Shown here one piece after another: positions 32,450 through 41,005 of a stretch of 64,000 bases of DNA. Numbering within the stretch: the first letter of the stretch is position 1; each line of letters opens with the position of its first letter. The position numbers were made by a program, and so were the translations under genes. The notes under the pieces are model-generated. The model was given only the letters and a program-made list of their open reading frames with translations. It was not told the origin of the DNA and ran no database searches. Source of the DNA: CAZOWW01 sp964583765 (lineage in GTDB: Bacteria > Actinomycetota > Actinomycetes > Actinomycetales > Kineosporiaceae); the NCBI GenBank assembly GCA_964583765.1, contig CAZOWW010000006.1, positions 22,561 through 86,560 of the forward strand, given 5' to 3'.

Positions 32450-34996
32450 ATGTGGCGGCGCAAGGGCGGCTCCGCGCCCGAGGGTGAGCCTGTGCCCGAT
32501 CCGGACCCGGGCCCTCGGCCGGCGCCCGGGTTCGAGGATGCCTGGTCGGGCCCCGTGCCCGGGGCTCCTGCCTGGGGCACTGCGGCGCCGGGCGGCGGGA
32601 ACGCGCCCGCTGACGTCACTGCCCCCGGTGGCCCGAGCAACCCGCCCCCGACGACCGGGTCCGCTGTCCGGACCCCTGCGACCGGGGTGCCGACCCAGGA
32701 CCACGACGTCCGCGAGGTGCTGCGCATCGTCCCGTTCCGTCGGTTGTGGTTGGCCCTGGCCGGGTCGAGCTTCGGCGACTGGTTGGGCCTGCTCGCCACC
32801 GCGGCGTTCGCCCAGCAGTTGGCCGGGAACTCCTACGCCTCCGCCAACTTCGCCGTGGCCGGGATCTTCGCCATTCGCCTGGCGCCTGCCCTGCTGCTCG
32901 GGCCGATCGCCGGGGCGGTGGCCGACCGCCTGCACCGCAAGTCGACGATGGTGCTGGGCGACCTGATCCGGGCCGCGCTGTTCGTCTCCATCCCGCTGGT
33001 CGGCACCATGTCCTGGCTCTTCGCGGCCACCGTGCTGATCGAGTGCGTGGCGTTGTTCTGGACCCCGGCCAAGGACGCCACCCTGCCCAACCTCGTGCCG
33101 CGGCGCCGGCTTGAGGCCGCGAACCAGATCAGCCTGGTCGCGACCTACGGCACCGCGCCTCTGGCAGCCCTGGCCTTCTCGGGCCTGGCGCTGCTGAACG
33201 GGGTGCTGCACAACGTGTTCGGCAGTCCTCGACCCGAAGGTCTGCAGATCGCCCTCTACACGGATGCGGCGACCTTCCTCATCTCCGCTCTGGTGATCCT
33301 CCGCCTGGACATCCCGCGACTGCCGCCCACCCCGAAGGAGGAGCGTCGCTCGCTCCTCGGCTCGATCGTCCAGGGTTGGCGTTTCGTCGCCGGTGCTCGG
33401 GTGATCCGTGGCCTGGTCGTCGGCATGCTCGGTGCCTTCGCCGCGGCCGGATTCGTGGTGGGGCTCTCGGTCAACTTCGTGCGCGACCTCGGCGCCGGAC
33501 AGCCGGGCTTCGGCGCGTTGTTCGGGTCCGTGCTGTTCGGCCTGGCCACCGGCATGTGGGCCGGGCCGCGCCTGCTGCGCGAGTTCTCCCGCAGGAGGCT
33601 CTTCGGTCTCGCCCTGAGCGTTGCGGGCGTCTTCCTCGTCCTGATGGCCGCGATCCCGAACGTGGTCATGGCGTCGGTGTTCAGCGCCCTGCTCGGTGCC
33701 GCGGGCGGCATCGCCTGGGTGACCGGCTACACGCTCCTCGGCCTGGAGGTCGAGGACGCCGTGCGGGGTCGCACCTTCGCCTTCGTGCACGCCGGCGCAC
33801 GCCTGGTCCTCATCCTCGTGCTGGGCGTGTCCTCGGTCCTGGCCGGAGTGATCGGCCGGCACACGATCCACTTCACCTCACGGGTGGTCGCCACCTACAA
33901 CGGCGCCGCCTGGGTGTTCCTGGGCGCCGGGGTGCTGGTGTTCGCACTCGGCGTCCTCTCCTACCGAATCATGGACGATCGGTCCGGCGCGTCCCTGATC
34001 GCGGATCTCGCGTCGGCCTGGCGTGCTCAGCGTGGTCCGGTGCCGGTCGCCCCCGCCCGGGGGGACAGCGGGGTGTTCATTGTCTTCGAGGGCGGCGACG
34101 GCACCGGCAAGTCCACCCAGGCCCGGATGCTCGCCGAGTGGCTCAGCCGCGACCAGGGGCATTCCGTGGTGCTCACCCGGGAGCCGGGGTCGACGTCCCT
34201 GGGGCTGCTCCTGCGGGACGCCCTGCTCGGGCGGGCCGGCGACCTGGACGCCCGGGCCGAGGCCCTGCTCTTCGCCGCGGACCGTGCCCAGCACGTCCGG
34301 TCGGTGGTCCGGCCCGCGCTCACGGCCGGGGACATCGTGATCTCCGATCGGTTCGCCGACTCCTCCATCGCCTACCAGGGAGCGGGGGGCGTGCTGGCAG
34401 GTGACGACATCGCCTGGTTGTCGCGCTGGGCCAGCCAGGACCTGACCCCCGACCTGACCGTGCTGCTCGACCTCCCCGTCGACTGGGCGCGCCGTCGCCG
34501 GCTGCGGGATCCGCGGCGAGGAGGCCGCGAGGACCGGGTGGAGTCGTTGCCCCTGTCCTTCCACGACGAGGTCCGGGCCAGGTTCCTCGCCCTCGCCCGG
34601 CGGGAGCCGCACCGCTACCTCGTGCTCGACGCCAGCCTGACCCCGGAGGAGCTCCAGGCGGAGATCCGTCGTCGGGTACGCCTGCTGCTGCCGTTGTCCA
34701 CCGTGCGCAAGGTCGAGCTGGAGGCGCGACTCGGCGACGAGCACATCCGGCGCAGCCGTCGTGCGGACGCGGAGGTGGAGGTGCTGCGGATCGACGACCA
34801 GGTGCGTGCCCGCACCGAGGAGGAATCCCGCATCCGGATCGAGTCCCGCGAGCGCATGCGCCAGGAGGCCGAGCGGCTGGTGCAGGCCGAGGCCGAGGCT
34901 GCCGCCGAGGCGCAGGGCCAGGGCCAGGGCAGGGCCGTTGACGTGGCGGACGGCGCGCCGCCGCTCTTCGACGGCGAGGGCCCGGGCCAGGGCTAG
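32450..34996 (+). CDS. tmk: MFS transporter-thymidylate kinase fusion
   Basis: An 848-residue fusion. After a Pro-rich cytoplasmic start, residues about 85-530 form a 12-helix major facilitator domain with the loop motif GAVADRLHRKSTM. Residues 540-750 are a complete dTMP kinase: P-loop GGDGTGKS (548-555), TREPGST, FAADRAQH, DRFADSSIAYQG and a basic LID (RRRLRDPRR). The end is a charged coiled-coil rich in Glu/Arg/Ala and Gln-Gly repeats. dTMP kinase makes dTDP for DNA synthesis. The MFS-Tmk arrangement is known from other actinobacteria; why a transporter is attached is not known. Delta-prime follows, as in many bacteria. Confidence 0.93.
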   Translation: MWRRKGGSAPEGEPVPDPDPGPRPAPGFEDAWSGPVPGAPAWGTAAPGGGNAPADVTAPGGPSNPPPTTGSAVRTPATGVPTQDHDVREVLRIVPFRRLWLALAGSSFGDWLGLLATAAFAQQLAGNSYASANFAVAGIFAIRLAPALLLGPIAGAVADRLHRKSTMVLGDLIRAALFVSIPLVGTMSWLFAATVLIECVALFWTPAKDATLPNLVPRRRLEAANQISLVATYGTAPLAALAFSGLALLNGVLHNVFGSPRPEGLQIALYTDAATFLISALVILRLDIPRLPPTPKEERRSLLGSIVQGWRFVAGARVIRGLVVGMLGAFAAAGFVVGLSVNFVRDLGAGQPGFGALFGSVLFGLATGMWAGPRLLREFSRRRLFGLALSVAGVFLVLMAAIPNVVMASVFSALLGAAGGIAWVTGYTLLGLEVEDAVRGRTFAFVHAGARLVLILVLGVSSVLAGVIGRHTIHFTSRVVATYNGAAWVFLGAGVLVFALGVLSYRIMDDRSGASLIADLASAWRAQRGPVPVAPARGDSGVFIVFEGGDGTGKSTQARMLAEWLSRDQGHSVVLTREPGSTSLGLLLRDALLGRAGDLDARAEALLFAADRAQHVRSVVRPALTAGDIVISDRFADSSIAYQGAGGVLAGDDIAWLSRWASQDLTPDLTVLLDLPVDWARRRRLRDPRRGGREDRVESLPLSFHDEVRARFLALARREPHRYLVLDASLTPEELQAEIRRRVRLLLPLSTVRKVELEARLGDEHIRRSRRADAEVEVLRIDDQVRARTEEESRIRIESRERMRQEAERLVQAEAEAAAEAQGQGQGRAVDVADGAPPLFDGEGPGQG

Positions 34997-35229
34997 GGCT
35001 AGGGACCGGGCGGGCCTCCCGGCGTCGGGCGGGCCTGGGGCGGGGCGGCGTCCGGCGGGCCCGATGCGGTAGTGGGGCGCCGTCGTGCGAAGGTGGTGCT
35101 CGGTCCCCAGGCCTGGTGCGACCGGCCTGAGGTGCCCGCGGTCTCGGCAGGAGGAGTGTGGACGGGTGAGCAGCGAGAGCGTGCGGCACCGGAGCCGGGG
35201 TCGTGCATGAGCACCTGGGACGAGCGCGC

Positions 35230-36414
35230 ATGAGCATCTGGGAAGAGGTCGTCGGTCAGGATGCCGCCGTGGCCGTCCTGCAACGCGCCGCCCGGGCGGC
35301 GCACGAACCGGGTGCCGCCGGCATGACCCACGCCTGGCTGATCACCGGGCCCCCGGGATCGGGCCGCTCCGTCGCCGCCCGGGCCTTCGCCGCCGCCCTG
35401 CAGTGCGTCGAGAGCGGCTGCGGTCGCTGCCACGAGTGCCAGACGGCGCATTCGGGTGCCCACGCGGACGTCACCGTGGTGACCACCGAGCACGTCACGC
35501 TCAAGGTCGACGACGTCCGGCCGCTCGTCCAACTGGCCCAGCAGCGGCCGTCGTCCGGGCAGTGGCGGGTCATCGTGATCGAGGACGCCGACCGCCTCAA
35601 CGACACCTCCGGCAACCTGCTGCTCAAGGCGATCGAGGAACCGCCCCCTCGCACCGTCTGGCTGCTCTGCGCCCCGAGTCCGCAGGACGTCCTGGTCACC
35701 ATCCGGTCCCGATGCCGTCAGGTGGGGTTGCGGATACCCCCTGCCGAGGCCGTGGCCGAACTGCTCGTGCGGCGGGACGGCGCCGATCCGGCGATCGCGG
35801 GGTTCGCGGCGAGGGCTTCCGGTGGCCACATCGGCCTCGCCCGACGGCTCGCCCTGGACGAGGACGCGCGGGGCCGCCGCCGTGAGGTGCTCCGTCTGCC
35901 CGAGACCCTGACCGGGGTGGGCGCTGCCGTGCTGGCGGCGGGCCGGCTGGTCGATGTGGCCACGGAGGAGTCGAAGGCGGCCACCTCCGAGCGGGACGGC
36001 GTCGAGCGGTCCGAGCTGCTGCGGGCCCTCGGTGCGGACGCCGGGGCCCGGACCCAGCCGCCGGTCGTCCGGTCACAGTTGCGTCAACTCGAGGAGAACC
36101 AGAAGCGTCGGGCCACCCGGGCACACCGGGATGTTCTGGACCGCACCCTCATCGACCTGTTGTCGCTGTACCGTGATGTGCTCGTCGTGCAGTTGGGCGC
36201 GGACCGGTCCGAGGATGAACCTGGGACCGGGGTCGGGTTGGTGAACGCCGAACTGCGGGCCCAGATCGAGCGACTGGCGCGCTCGGCCAGCCCAGAGGAG
36301 ACGGTGCGTCGGATGACCGCGATCCGGACGGCCCGGGAGCGACTGGCGGCCAATGTGGCCCCGCTGCTCGCTCTGGAGGCGCTGATGGTCGTGCTCACTC
36401 ACCGTCGTGGATAA
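35230..36414 (+). CDS. holB: DNA polymerase III delta-prime subunit
   Basis: A 394-residue clamp-loader subunit of the AAA+ family. MSIWEEVVGQDAAVAVLQRA is the characteristic start; the degenerate P-loop GPPGSGRS, the Cys cluster CVESGCGRCHEC (zinc module), IEDADRLNDTSGNLLLKAIEEPP and TIRSRCR all fit. ATG 35230 is favoured over GTG 35203 because the family begins here. It loads the beta clamp with the other subunits during replication and follows tmk in the usual order. Confidence 0.92.
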   Translation: MSIWEEVVGQDAAVAVLQRAARAAHEPGAAGMTHAWLITGPPGSGRSVAARAFAAALQCVESGCGRCHECQTAHSGAHADVTVVTTEHVTLKVDDVRPLVQLAQQRPSSGQWRVIVIEDADRLNDTSGNLLLKAIEEPPPRTVWLLCAPSPQDVLVTIRSRCRQVGLRIPPAEAVAELLVRRDGADPAIAGFAARASGGHIGLARRLALDEDARGRRREVLRLPETLTGVGAAVLAAGRLVDVATEESKAATSERDGVERSELLRALGADAGARTQPPVVRSQLRQLEENQKRRATRAHRDVLDRTLIDLLSLYRDVLVVQLGADRSEDEPGTGVGLVNAELRAQIERLARSASPEETVRRMTAIRTARERLAANVAPLLALEALMVVLTHRRG

Positions 36415-36426
36415 CGCTCGGCACAT

Positions 36427-36444
36427 GCGGTGATGCATCACCGC
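36427..36444. promoter_or_regulatory. 18-bp perfect palindrome
   Basis: GCGGTGATGCATCACCGC reads the same on both strands. It lies 12 bases after holB and 24 bases before a small ORF. It has no loop, so as RNA it would be a weak hairpin; a dimeric regulator site is more natural. No regulator is identified. Confidence 0.5.
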
Positions 36445-36467
36445 CGACACGGAGGACCAGGATTCCC

Positions 36468-36611
36468 ATGCCTGAGCAGAACGGTTCGACCACGGGTCAC
36501 CCCAAGACCGGAGCCCCCGCCCCGACGACGGGGACAGATGCCGGGACCACCAGTGGCACGGAGCTTGAGACCCCCAACGACCACGGCCGCCCTGCCGGGG
36601 GCAACGGCTGA
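36468..36611 (+). CDS. small hydrophilic ORF of 47 residues
   Basis: MPEQNGSTTGHPKTGAPAP starts a Gly/Thr/Pro-rich, probably disordered peptide without Cys or membrane segment. GGAGGA ends 12 bases before the ATG. Codon use fits the neighbourhood, but the low complexity makes it uncertain whether it is a gene. The palindrome immediately upstream could control it. Confidence 0.4.
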   Translation: MPEQNGSTTGHPKTGAPAPTTGTDAGTTSGTELETPNDHGRPAGGNG

Positions 36612-36761
36612 ATCGTCGGACGGACGATGTGGCCGGTCGCAACGACGCGGCCGGCCGCCCGTTCGGGGACGGCCGGTGAGCCCCAACCCGGACGGATGAA
36701 CTCTCGGCGGACCCGATCGACCCGGCGGGGACGGTCAGCAGATGGGGGGCGGACCGACCGG

Positions 36762-39700
36762 TCAGGTGGGGGACTCGAGCAGCCGGAGGCGGTGCGTCAT
36801 GGCCGCTGCCTCGCCCCGATTGCGTGCCCCCAACTTGGTGAGGATCCGCGATACGTGGACTGAGGCGGTCTTCTCGCTCATTGAGAGCGTGCGGCTGATC
36901 TGTCGGTTGGTCGCCCCCTCGACGAGGTGTGACAGGACCTCGACCTCGCGTGGGGTGAGACCGAGCGCCGCAGCCCGTTCGGGGACCCGCTTCGCCGCGA
37001 CCGTGCGCTTCGAGGAGCCGTCGAGGTCCAGCTGCGCCCGCGTGGCTGTGGCCAGCACGAGCTCGGCGAGTGGGGATGCGCCGAGCCTTCGGGCGTTCTC
37101 GAGCGCGATGCGCAGGGTTGCGGCTGCCTTCTGCCGCCGGCGCTGGGTCAGGGCGGCTTCCCCGAGCCGCAGGTGGGCGTAGGCGTACAGGTAAGGGCGG
37201 CGGAGCAGTTGTGCCTGCTGGGCGACCTCCTGCCAGGCAGCGGTCGCGGTGAGCGGGCCGCTCCCCCCGGCGACCTCTCCCGGGATCCGCCTGGCCTCGG
37301 CCGCGGCCAGACTCGCCTCCAACCGTGCGTCCGGATGGTGGGCCACCCGGGCGGCGGTGTCATGCAGGAGCAGCGTGAGCTCGAGGCATCGCGCGGGGAG
37401 ACTGAGCCCGGGCATCGTCCCGGCATCGGCCTCGATCCGTAGGGCGACCGCCAGCACGTCGATCTTGGTCTCGAACTCCTCGCTGCCGAGCAGGCGCGCC
37501 AACGCGGTGTCGACGTGTCCCCTCGCGGAGGCGACCTCGCCGGCGGCCAGAGCCTGTTCGGCAAGAAGGCGGGCGACGGTGGCACGCTCGTCCGGTTCGC
37601 GCATGGTCACGCCTAGGGACACGACCCGGTCGATCGTGGCCGCGGCCACGGCGGCGTCCCCTCGGAGGAGTTCGATCTTCGCGCGGCAGGCGAGCATCTG
37701 GAATGCGTACCGGGGCGCCGGCCGGCGCCGGAGGCCGTTCTGCAGCAGGTCCCTGGCCTCGTCCCACTGGCCGAGGTCGAACAGGGCGTCGGTGGCGTTG
37801 CACAACGCGGCGTGCGCCAGCGGCGGCAAGGACTGTCGTTCGCCGAACTCGCGGAGCTCCCGCCGGGCCAGCTCGACCGCCTCGGACGTGCGTCCCCGGT
37901 TCTGCAGCACGTAGACGACGTTCGCGACATAGCGCCAGCGTTCCTCCTGCGCGCCGTGCTCGACTGCGATGTCACGGCCCTTGGCCAGCAGGGCCAGACC
38001 CTCGCTCTCGTTGCCCTCGCGTGCCACGAGCGTCCCCAAGGTGACCAGTGCGCTCGCCAGCGCCACCGGTTCGCCGGCCCGTTCAGCGACGGCGAGGGCC
38101 TCGCGGGCCTGGTCCCGGGCAGCGGCGAAGTGACCCGCCATGGTCAGCGACCGGGCATGGGCCGCCCGCACCCGGGCAGCGGCCGGGGACTCGGGGAAGG
38201 TCGAGATCTCGGCCAGCGCGCGCTCGTAGGCTGCCACCGAGCCCTCGTCGTCCCCCGCCTCGCGGCGGAATCCCCCCAGCCGTTCCCAGACATGCGCGCG
38301 CTGGTCCGGGGTCACGCTGAGCTCAGCGGCCGAGGCGAGCAGGGTGAGCCCGCGGTCCAGCTCCCCGGCCAGCCGTGCCACCTCCGCGACTTCCGTGATC
38401 AGGGACGCCTGCGCGCCGGGATCCTGCTGGGTCAGGGTGCTGGTGGTCACCGAGAGCACATGCTCGTACTGGGCGAGCGCCTCCGGGAAGGCGCTGACCG
38501 CGCGGGCGGTGCGGGCCGCGGTGAGTGCCGACCGGCGGGCCTCGGCGTGCTTGCCCGAGCGCCACCAGTGCCCGGCAACCTCCGCGGCCAGCCCGGGATC
38601 GGGGGTCAGCGCGGAGGATGTCGCGGCGAGCGCGGTGGCGGCGGCCTCGTGCAGCAGCCGCCGGTCGCCGGGGAGCAGTTCGTGGTAGATGACCTCGCGG
38701 TCGAGTCCGTGCCGGAACCGGTAGCCGTCCCCGACCGGCCACAGCAGCCCGGTCCCGGTCGCGGCGTGCACCGCGGTGGAGCGCTCGGCGGATGAGGACT
38801 CCGGCAGCAGCGCGGCCAGCACCGTCTCGAGCAGGCCGTGGTCGCTGGTGGTGCCCAGGACGGCGGCCGCCGCGAGGGCGGCCCGGACCTCGGGCGGGGC
38901 ACGGCGGAGTCGCTCCGTGACCGCGGCGGTCAGCGATCGGGGGAGCGGGGCTCCCGCGTGGTCTGCGACATGGGTGGCCAGCTCCCAGGCGACGAGCGGG
39001 TTCCCCTCGGCCCGGGCGACCACGGCGGCGAGCGCGAGGTCCACGGCGGCAGCGGTATCTCCGGCGGGGGCGGGTCGGGGATCCCCCGCGGAAGCAGAGG
39101 CGGGGCGGGGATCGGCGATGAGCGCACGGATCTCCGCGTCGCCGAGCGGGGGCAGGGAGAGGCGTTGCACCCCCGGCAGGCGCTGCAGGTGGTCGAAGAT
39201 CGCGGGCAGGGTCTCGCCGTCCACCCGTCCCGCCGACTCCCGGGCGGTGCCCACGACGAGCAGGCGTTCGGAGACCAGGTTCCTGGCCAGGAACACGAGC
39301 AGGGCGAGGCTGGAACGGTCGGCCCAGTGCAGGTCCTCCAGGACGAGCACCAGGGCGGCCTGCTCGGTGAGCGTCTCGAGGGTCCCGAGGAAGTCGGCCA
39401 GTCGGTCGAAGCCCGGGTCCGCGTCGGAACGGGCGGGGTCGGGAGTGGTCGAGGCCGGACGGGGTCTCACCCAGGTGAGCCCTGCCGGGTCCCCGAGCCG
39501 TCGCATGGCCTCGGCGAACGGCCCGAAGGGAACCTGGGCGGCGGCCAGGCCCGGGATGTCCACACAGCCGCCCACCGCGGCCCGGAAACCGGCCGCGGCC
39601 AGCCGGGTGGTGGCCTCGGCGACGAGCCGTGATTTGCCCACGCCCGCGTCGCCCGTCACCAGGACCAGGCGGGGCCTGCCCTTGGCAGCGGCATGGGCCT

Positions 39701-39767
39701 GCCCCAGAACGGCGGCGAGCTCGGCTTCCCTCCCGATGAAGGCGGGTGTATCAGGTGCGGCCGGCAC
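36762..39767 (-). CDS. large LuxR-family ATP-binding transcriptional regulator (LAL type)
   Basis: A 1001-residue regulator. The N-terminal AAA/NACHT-like domain has FIGREAELAAVLG, Walker A VTGDAGVGKSRLV, Walker B LVLVLEDLHWADRSS and RNLVSERLLVVGTAR. The middle (about 420-900) is made of helical TPR-like repeats that usually bind an inducer. The last 65 residues are a LuxR HTH, LTPREVEVLSHLVEGATNRQ then SMSEKTASVHVSRILTKLGA. Such proteins are ATP-dependent activators of carbon or secondary-metabolite genes. It diverges from the sigma factor at 40097; no obvious target operon adjoins it. Confidence 0.92.
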   Translation of the reverse strand: MPAAPDTPAFIGREAELAAVLGQAHAAAKGRPRLVLVTGDAGVGKSRLVAEATTRLAAAGFRAAVGGCVDIPGLAAAQVPFGPFAEAMRRLGDPAGLTWVRPRPASTTPDPARSDADPGFDRLADFLGTLETLTEQAALVLVLEDLHWADRSSLALLVFLARNLVSERLLVVGTARESAGRVDGETLPAIFDHLQRLPGVQRLSLPPLGDAEIRALIADPRPASASAGDPRPAPAGDTAAAVDLALAAVVARAEGNPLVAWELATHVADHAGAPLPRSLTAAVTERLRRAPPEVRAALAAAAVLGTTSDHGLLETVLAALLPESSSAERSTAVHAATGTGLLWPVGDGYRFRHGLDREVIYHELLPGDRRLLHEAAATALAATSSALTPDPGLAAEVAGHWWRSGKHAEARRSALTAARTARAVSAFPEALAQYEHVLSVTTSTLTQQDPGAQASLITEVAEVARLAGELDRGLTLLASAAELSVTPDQRAHVWERLGGFRREAGDDEGSVAAYERALAEISTFPESPAAARVRAAHARSLTMAGHFAAARDQAREALAVAERAGEPVALASALVTLGTLVAREGNESEGLALLAKGRDIAVEHGAQEERWRYVANVVYVLQNRGRTSEAVELARRELREFGERQSLPPLAHAALCNATDALFDLGQWDEARDLLQNGLRRRPAPRYAFQMLACRAKIELLRGDAAVAAATIDRVVSLGVTMREPDERATVARLLAEQALAAGEVASARGHVDTALARLLGSEEFETKIDVLAVALRIEADAGTMPGLSLPARCLELTLLLHDTAARVAHHPDARLEASLAAAEARRIPGEVAGGSGPLTATAAWQEVAQQAQLLRRPYLYAYAHLRLGEAALTQRRRQKAAATLRIALENARRLGASPLAELVLATATRAQLDLDGSSKRTVAAKRVPERAAALGLTPREVEVLSHLVEGATNRQISRTLSMSEKTASVHVSRILTKLGARNRGEAAAMTHRLRLLESPT

Positions 39768-40096
39768 ATGCTCATTCTGCCGAAGGGATCACGAGACCCG
39801 TCCACCGAGGGCTTGATTCCCCGGCCGCGGCACGTGGTGGGCCCACTTCGGGTGGACTCTCGCGGACCCGCGTCGGGGAGAGGACGCCGGTGGACAGGCG
39901 CGCGAGAGTCCGGGTAGGTGGCGCCCGACGACCGGAACCGAGGCACTCGGACCGGAGGTACCCGAGCCTGGGGTAAGGGAATTGCGAGCGTGCGGTAAGA
40001 CTTTCTCCGGATCCGCGAGCAGCTCCCGCAGCGAAGGATCTGGGCCAGCCACTCGCCCCGCCCGTACCCACGGGCCGTGATCCGACGGAGTTCGCC
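39768..40096. other. divergent promoter region of the LuxR and sigma factor genes
   Basis: About 330 bases must contain promoters for both genes. A less GC-rich stretch, GTAAGGGAATTGCG then GGTAAGACTTTCTCC (39973-40008), is the most likely site. No gene is recognised. Confidence 0.4.
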
Positions 40097-40693
40097 ATGG
40101 CAATGTCCTTCGATGCCGGTGACGTGCATGCCAGTTACGGAGCGCTCGTGGTGGCGGCCCGAGCCGGCGACCGGGACGCCATCCCGGAACTGGTGCGGCG
40201 GCTCACCCCGACCCTGTGGCGGGTGGCGCGCTCGCATCGCCTCGACACCGACACCTGCCAGGACATCATCCAGAACACCTGGCTTGCCTTCGCGGAGCAC
40301 ATGCACACGATCCGCGACCCGCAGTCGGTGGCGGCCTGGCTCATGATGACGGCGAGGCGTTCCTGCCTGGCCGAGCTCCGGCGGACCCGGAGGGTCGACC
40401 TCTCGGAGATCGACGGCGTCGAGCCACCTGAGACTGCTCCCCGCCCCGACCAGGAGGTCTGCGACGCCGACCGCGACCGCCGGCTCTGGCGGGCCATCTC
40501 GCGGCTGCCCGAGCGCGACCGGCTCCTGCTGAGCCTGCTCGTGGCGACCCCGCCACCGCCCTACACGCAGATCGCCGAGATCTGCGAGATGCCGGTCGGG
40601 AGCATCGGGCCGACCCGCGCGAGGTGCCTGCAGCGGCTGCGACGCGAGTTGCGCAGTGAGGGCTGGGACGACCCCGCCCTGCTGGCCAACTGA
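40097..40693 (+). CDS. ECF-type RNA polymerase sigma factor
   Basis: A 198-residue sigma-70 family protein. Region 2 reads ALVVAARAGDRDAIPELVRR, TDTCQDIIQNTWLAFAEH and VAAWLMMTARRSCLAELRR; region 4 reads AISRLPERDRLLLSLLV and YTQIAEICEMPVGSIGPTRARCLQRLRREL. The tail GPTRARCLQRLR is typical of a subgroup with short linkers. No anti-sigma gene lies directly downstream; the BldG pair is 21 kb away. ATG 40097 or 40103 could be used. Target promoters are unknown. Confidence 0.9.
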   Translation: MAMSFDAGDVHASYGALVVAARAGDRDAIPELVRRLTPTLWRVARSHRLDTDTCQDIIQNTWLAFAEHMHTIRDPQSVAAWLMMTARRSCLAELRRTRRVDLSEIDGVEPPETAPRPDQEVCDADRDRRLWRAISRLPERDRLLLSLLVATPPPPYTQIAEICEMPVGSIGPTRARCLQRLRRELRSEGWDDPALLAN

Positions 40694-41005
40694 TCGCCGT
40701 GCGCGATCGGCGTAATTGCTGACCGTTGGGCGAGATCGGCGGACCTGTCCGACGTTGTGGTTGCTGTTCGATGTCCTGGTTGAGGTCCTGTGTTGAGGTC
40801 GCCGTCCGATGTCGCGGTCGTCGTCCGATGTCGTGGTTGTGGTCCGGCGTCGTGGTCCGGTCCTCGGTCGGGGATCGTCACAGCCGGCGGCCGGCGTGAT
40901 CCTCGAAGCGGGGACGTGCTCCGGTCGGGATCGAGATCGTGTTCCGATCGGGATCGAGATCGTGGGGGGATTCGGGGCTTGCGGGGGGTCAGGTAGTTTC
41001 GGGTC
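40694..41005. other. GC-rich gap with short repeats before the peptidase gene
   Basis: The 312 bases carry several GTCGTGGTC/GTCCGATGTCG repeats and the repeat listed at 40925-40964. No gene is seen. The peptidase promoter should lie near its end. Confidence 0.4.
40925..40964. repeat. 17-bp direct repeat with 23-bp period
   Basis: TCGGGATCGAGATCGTG occurs at 40925-40941 and 40948-40964, about 40-80 bases upstream of the peptidase start. Each unit contains an ATCGAGAT near-palindrome, so a regulator site is possible. Confidence 0.55.

Noticed and set aside
38776..39816. 346-codon plus-strand ORF opposite the LuxR regulator ATPase domain
   Set aside because: It is Ser/Arg/Ala-rich and antisense to a clear P-loop domain.
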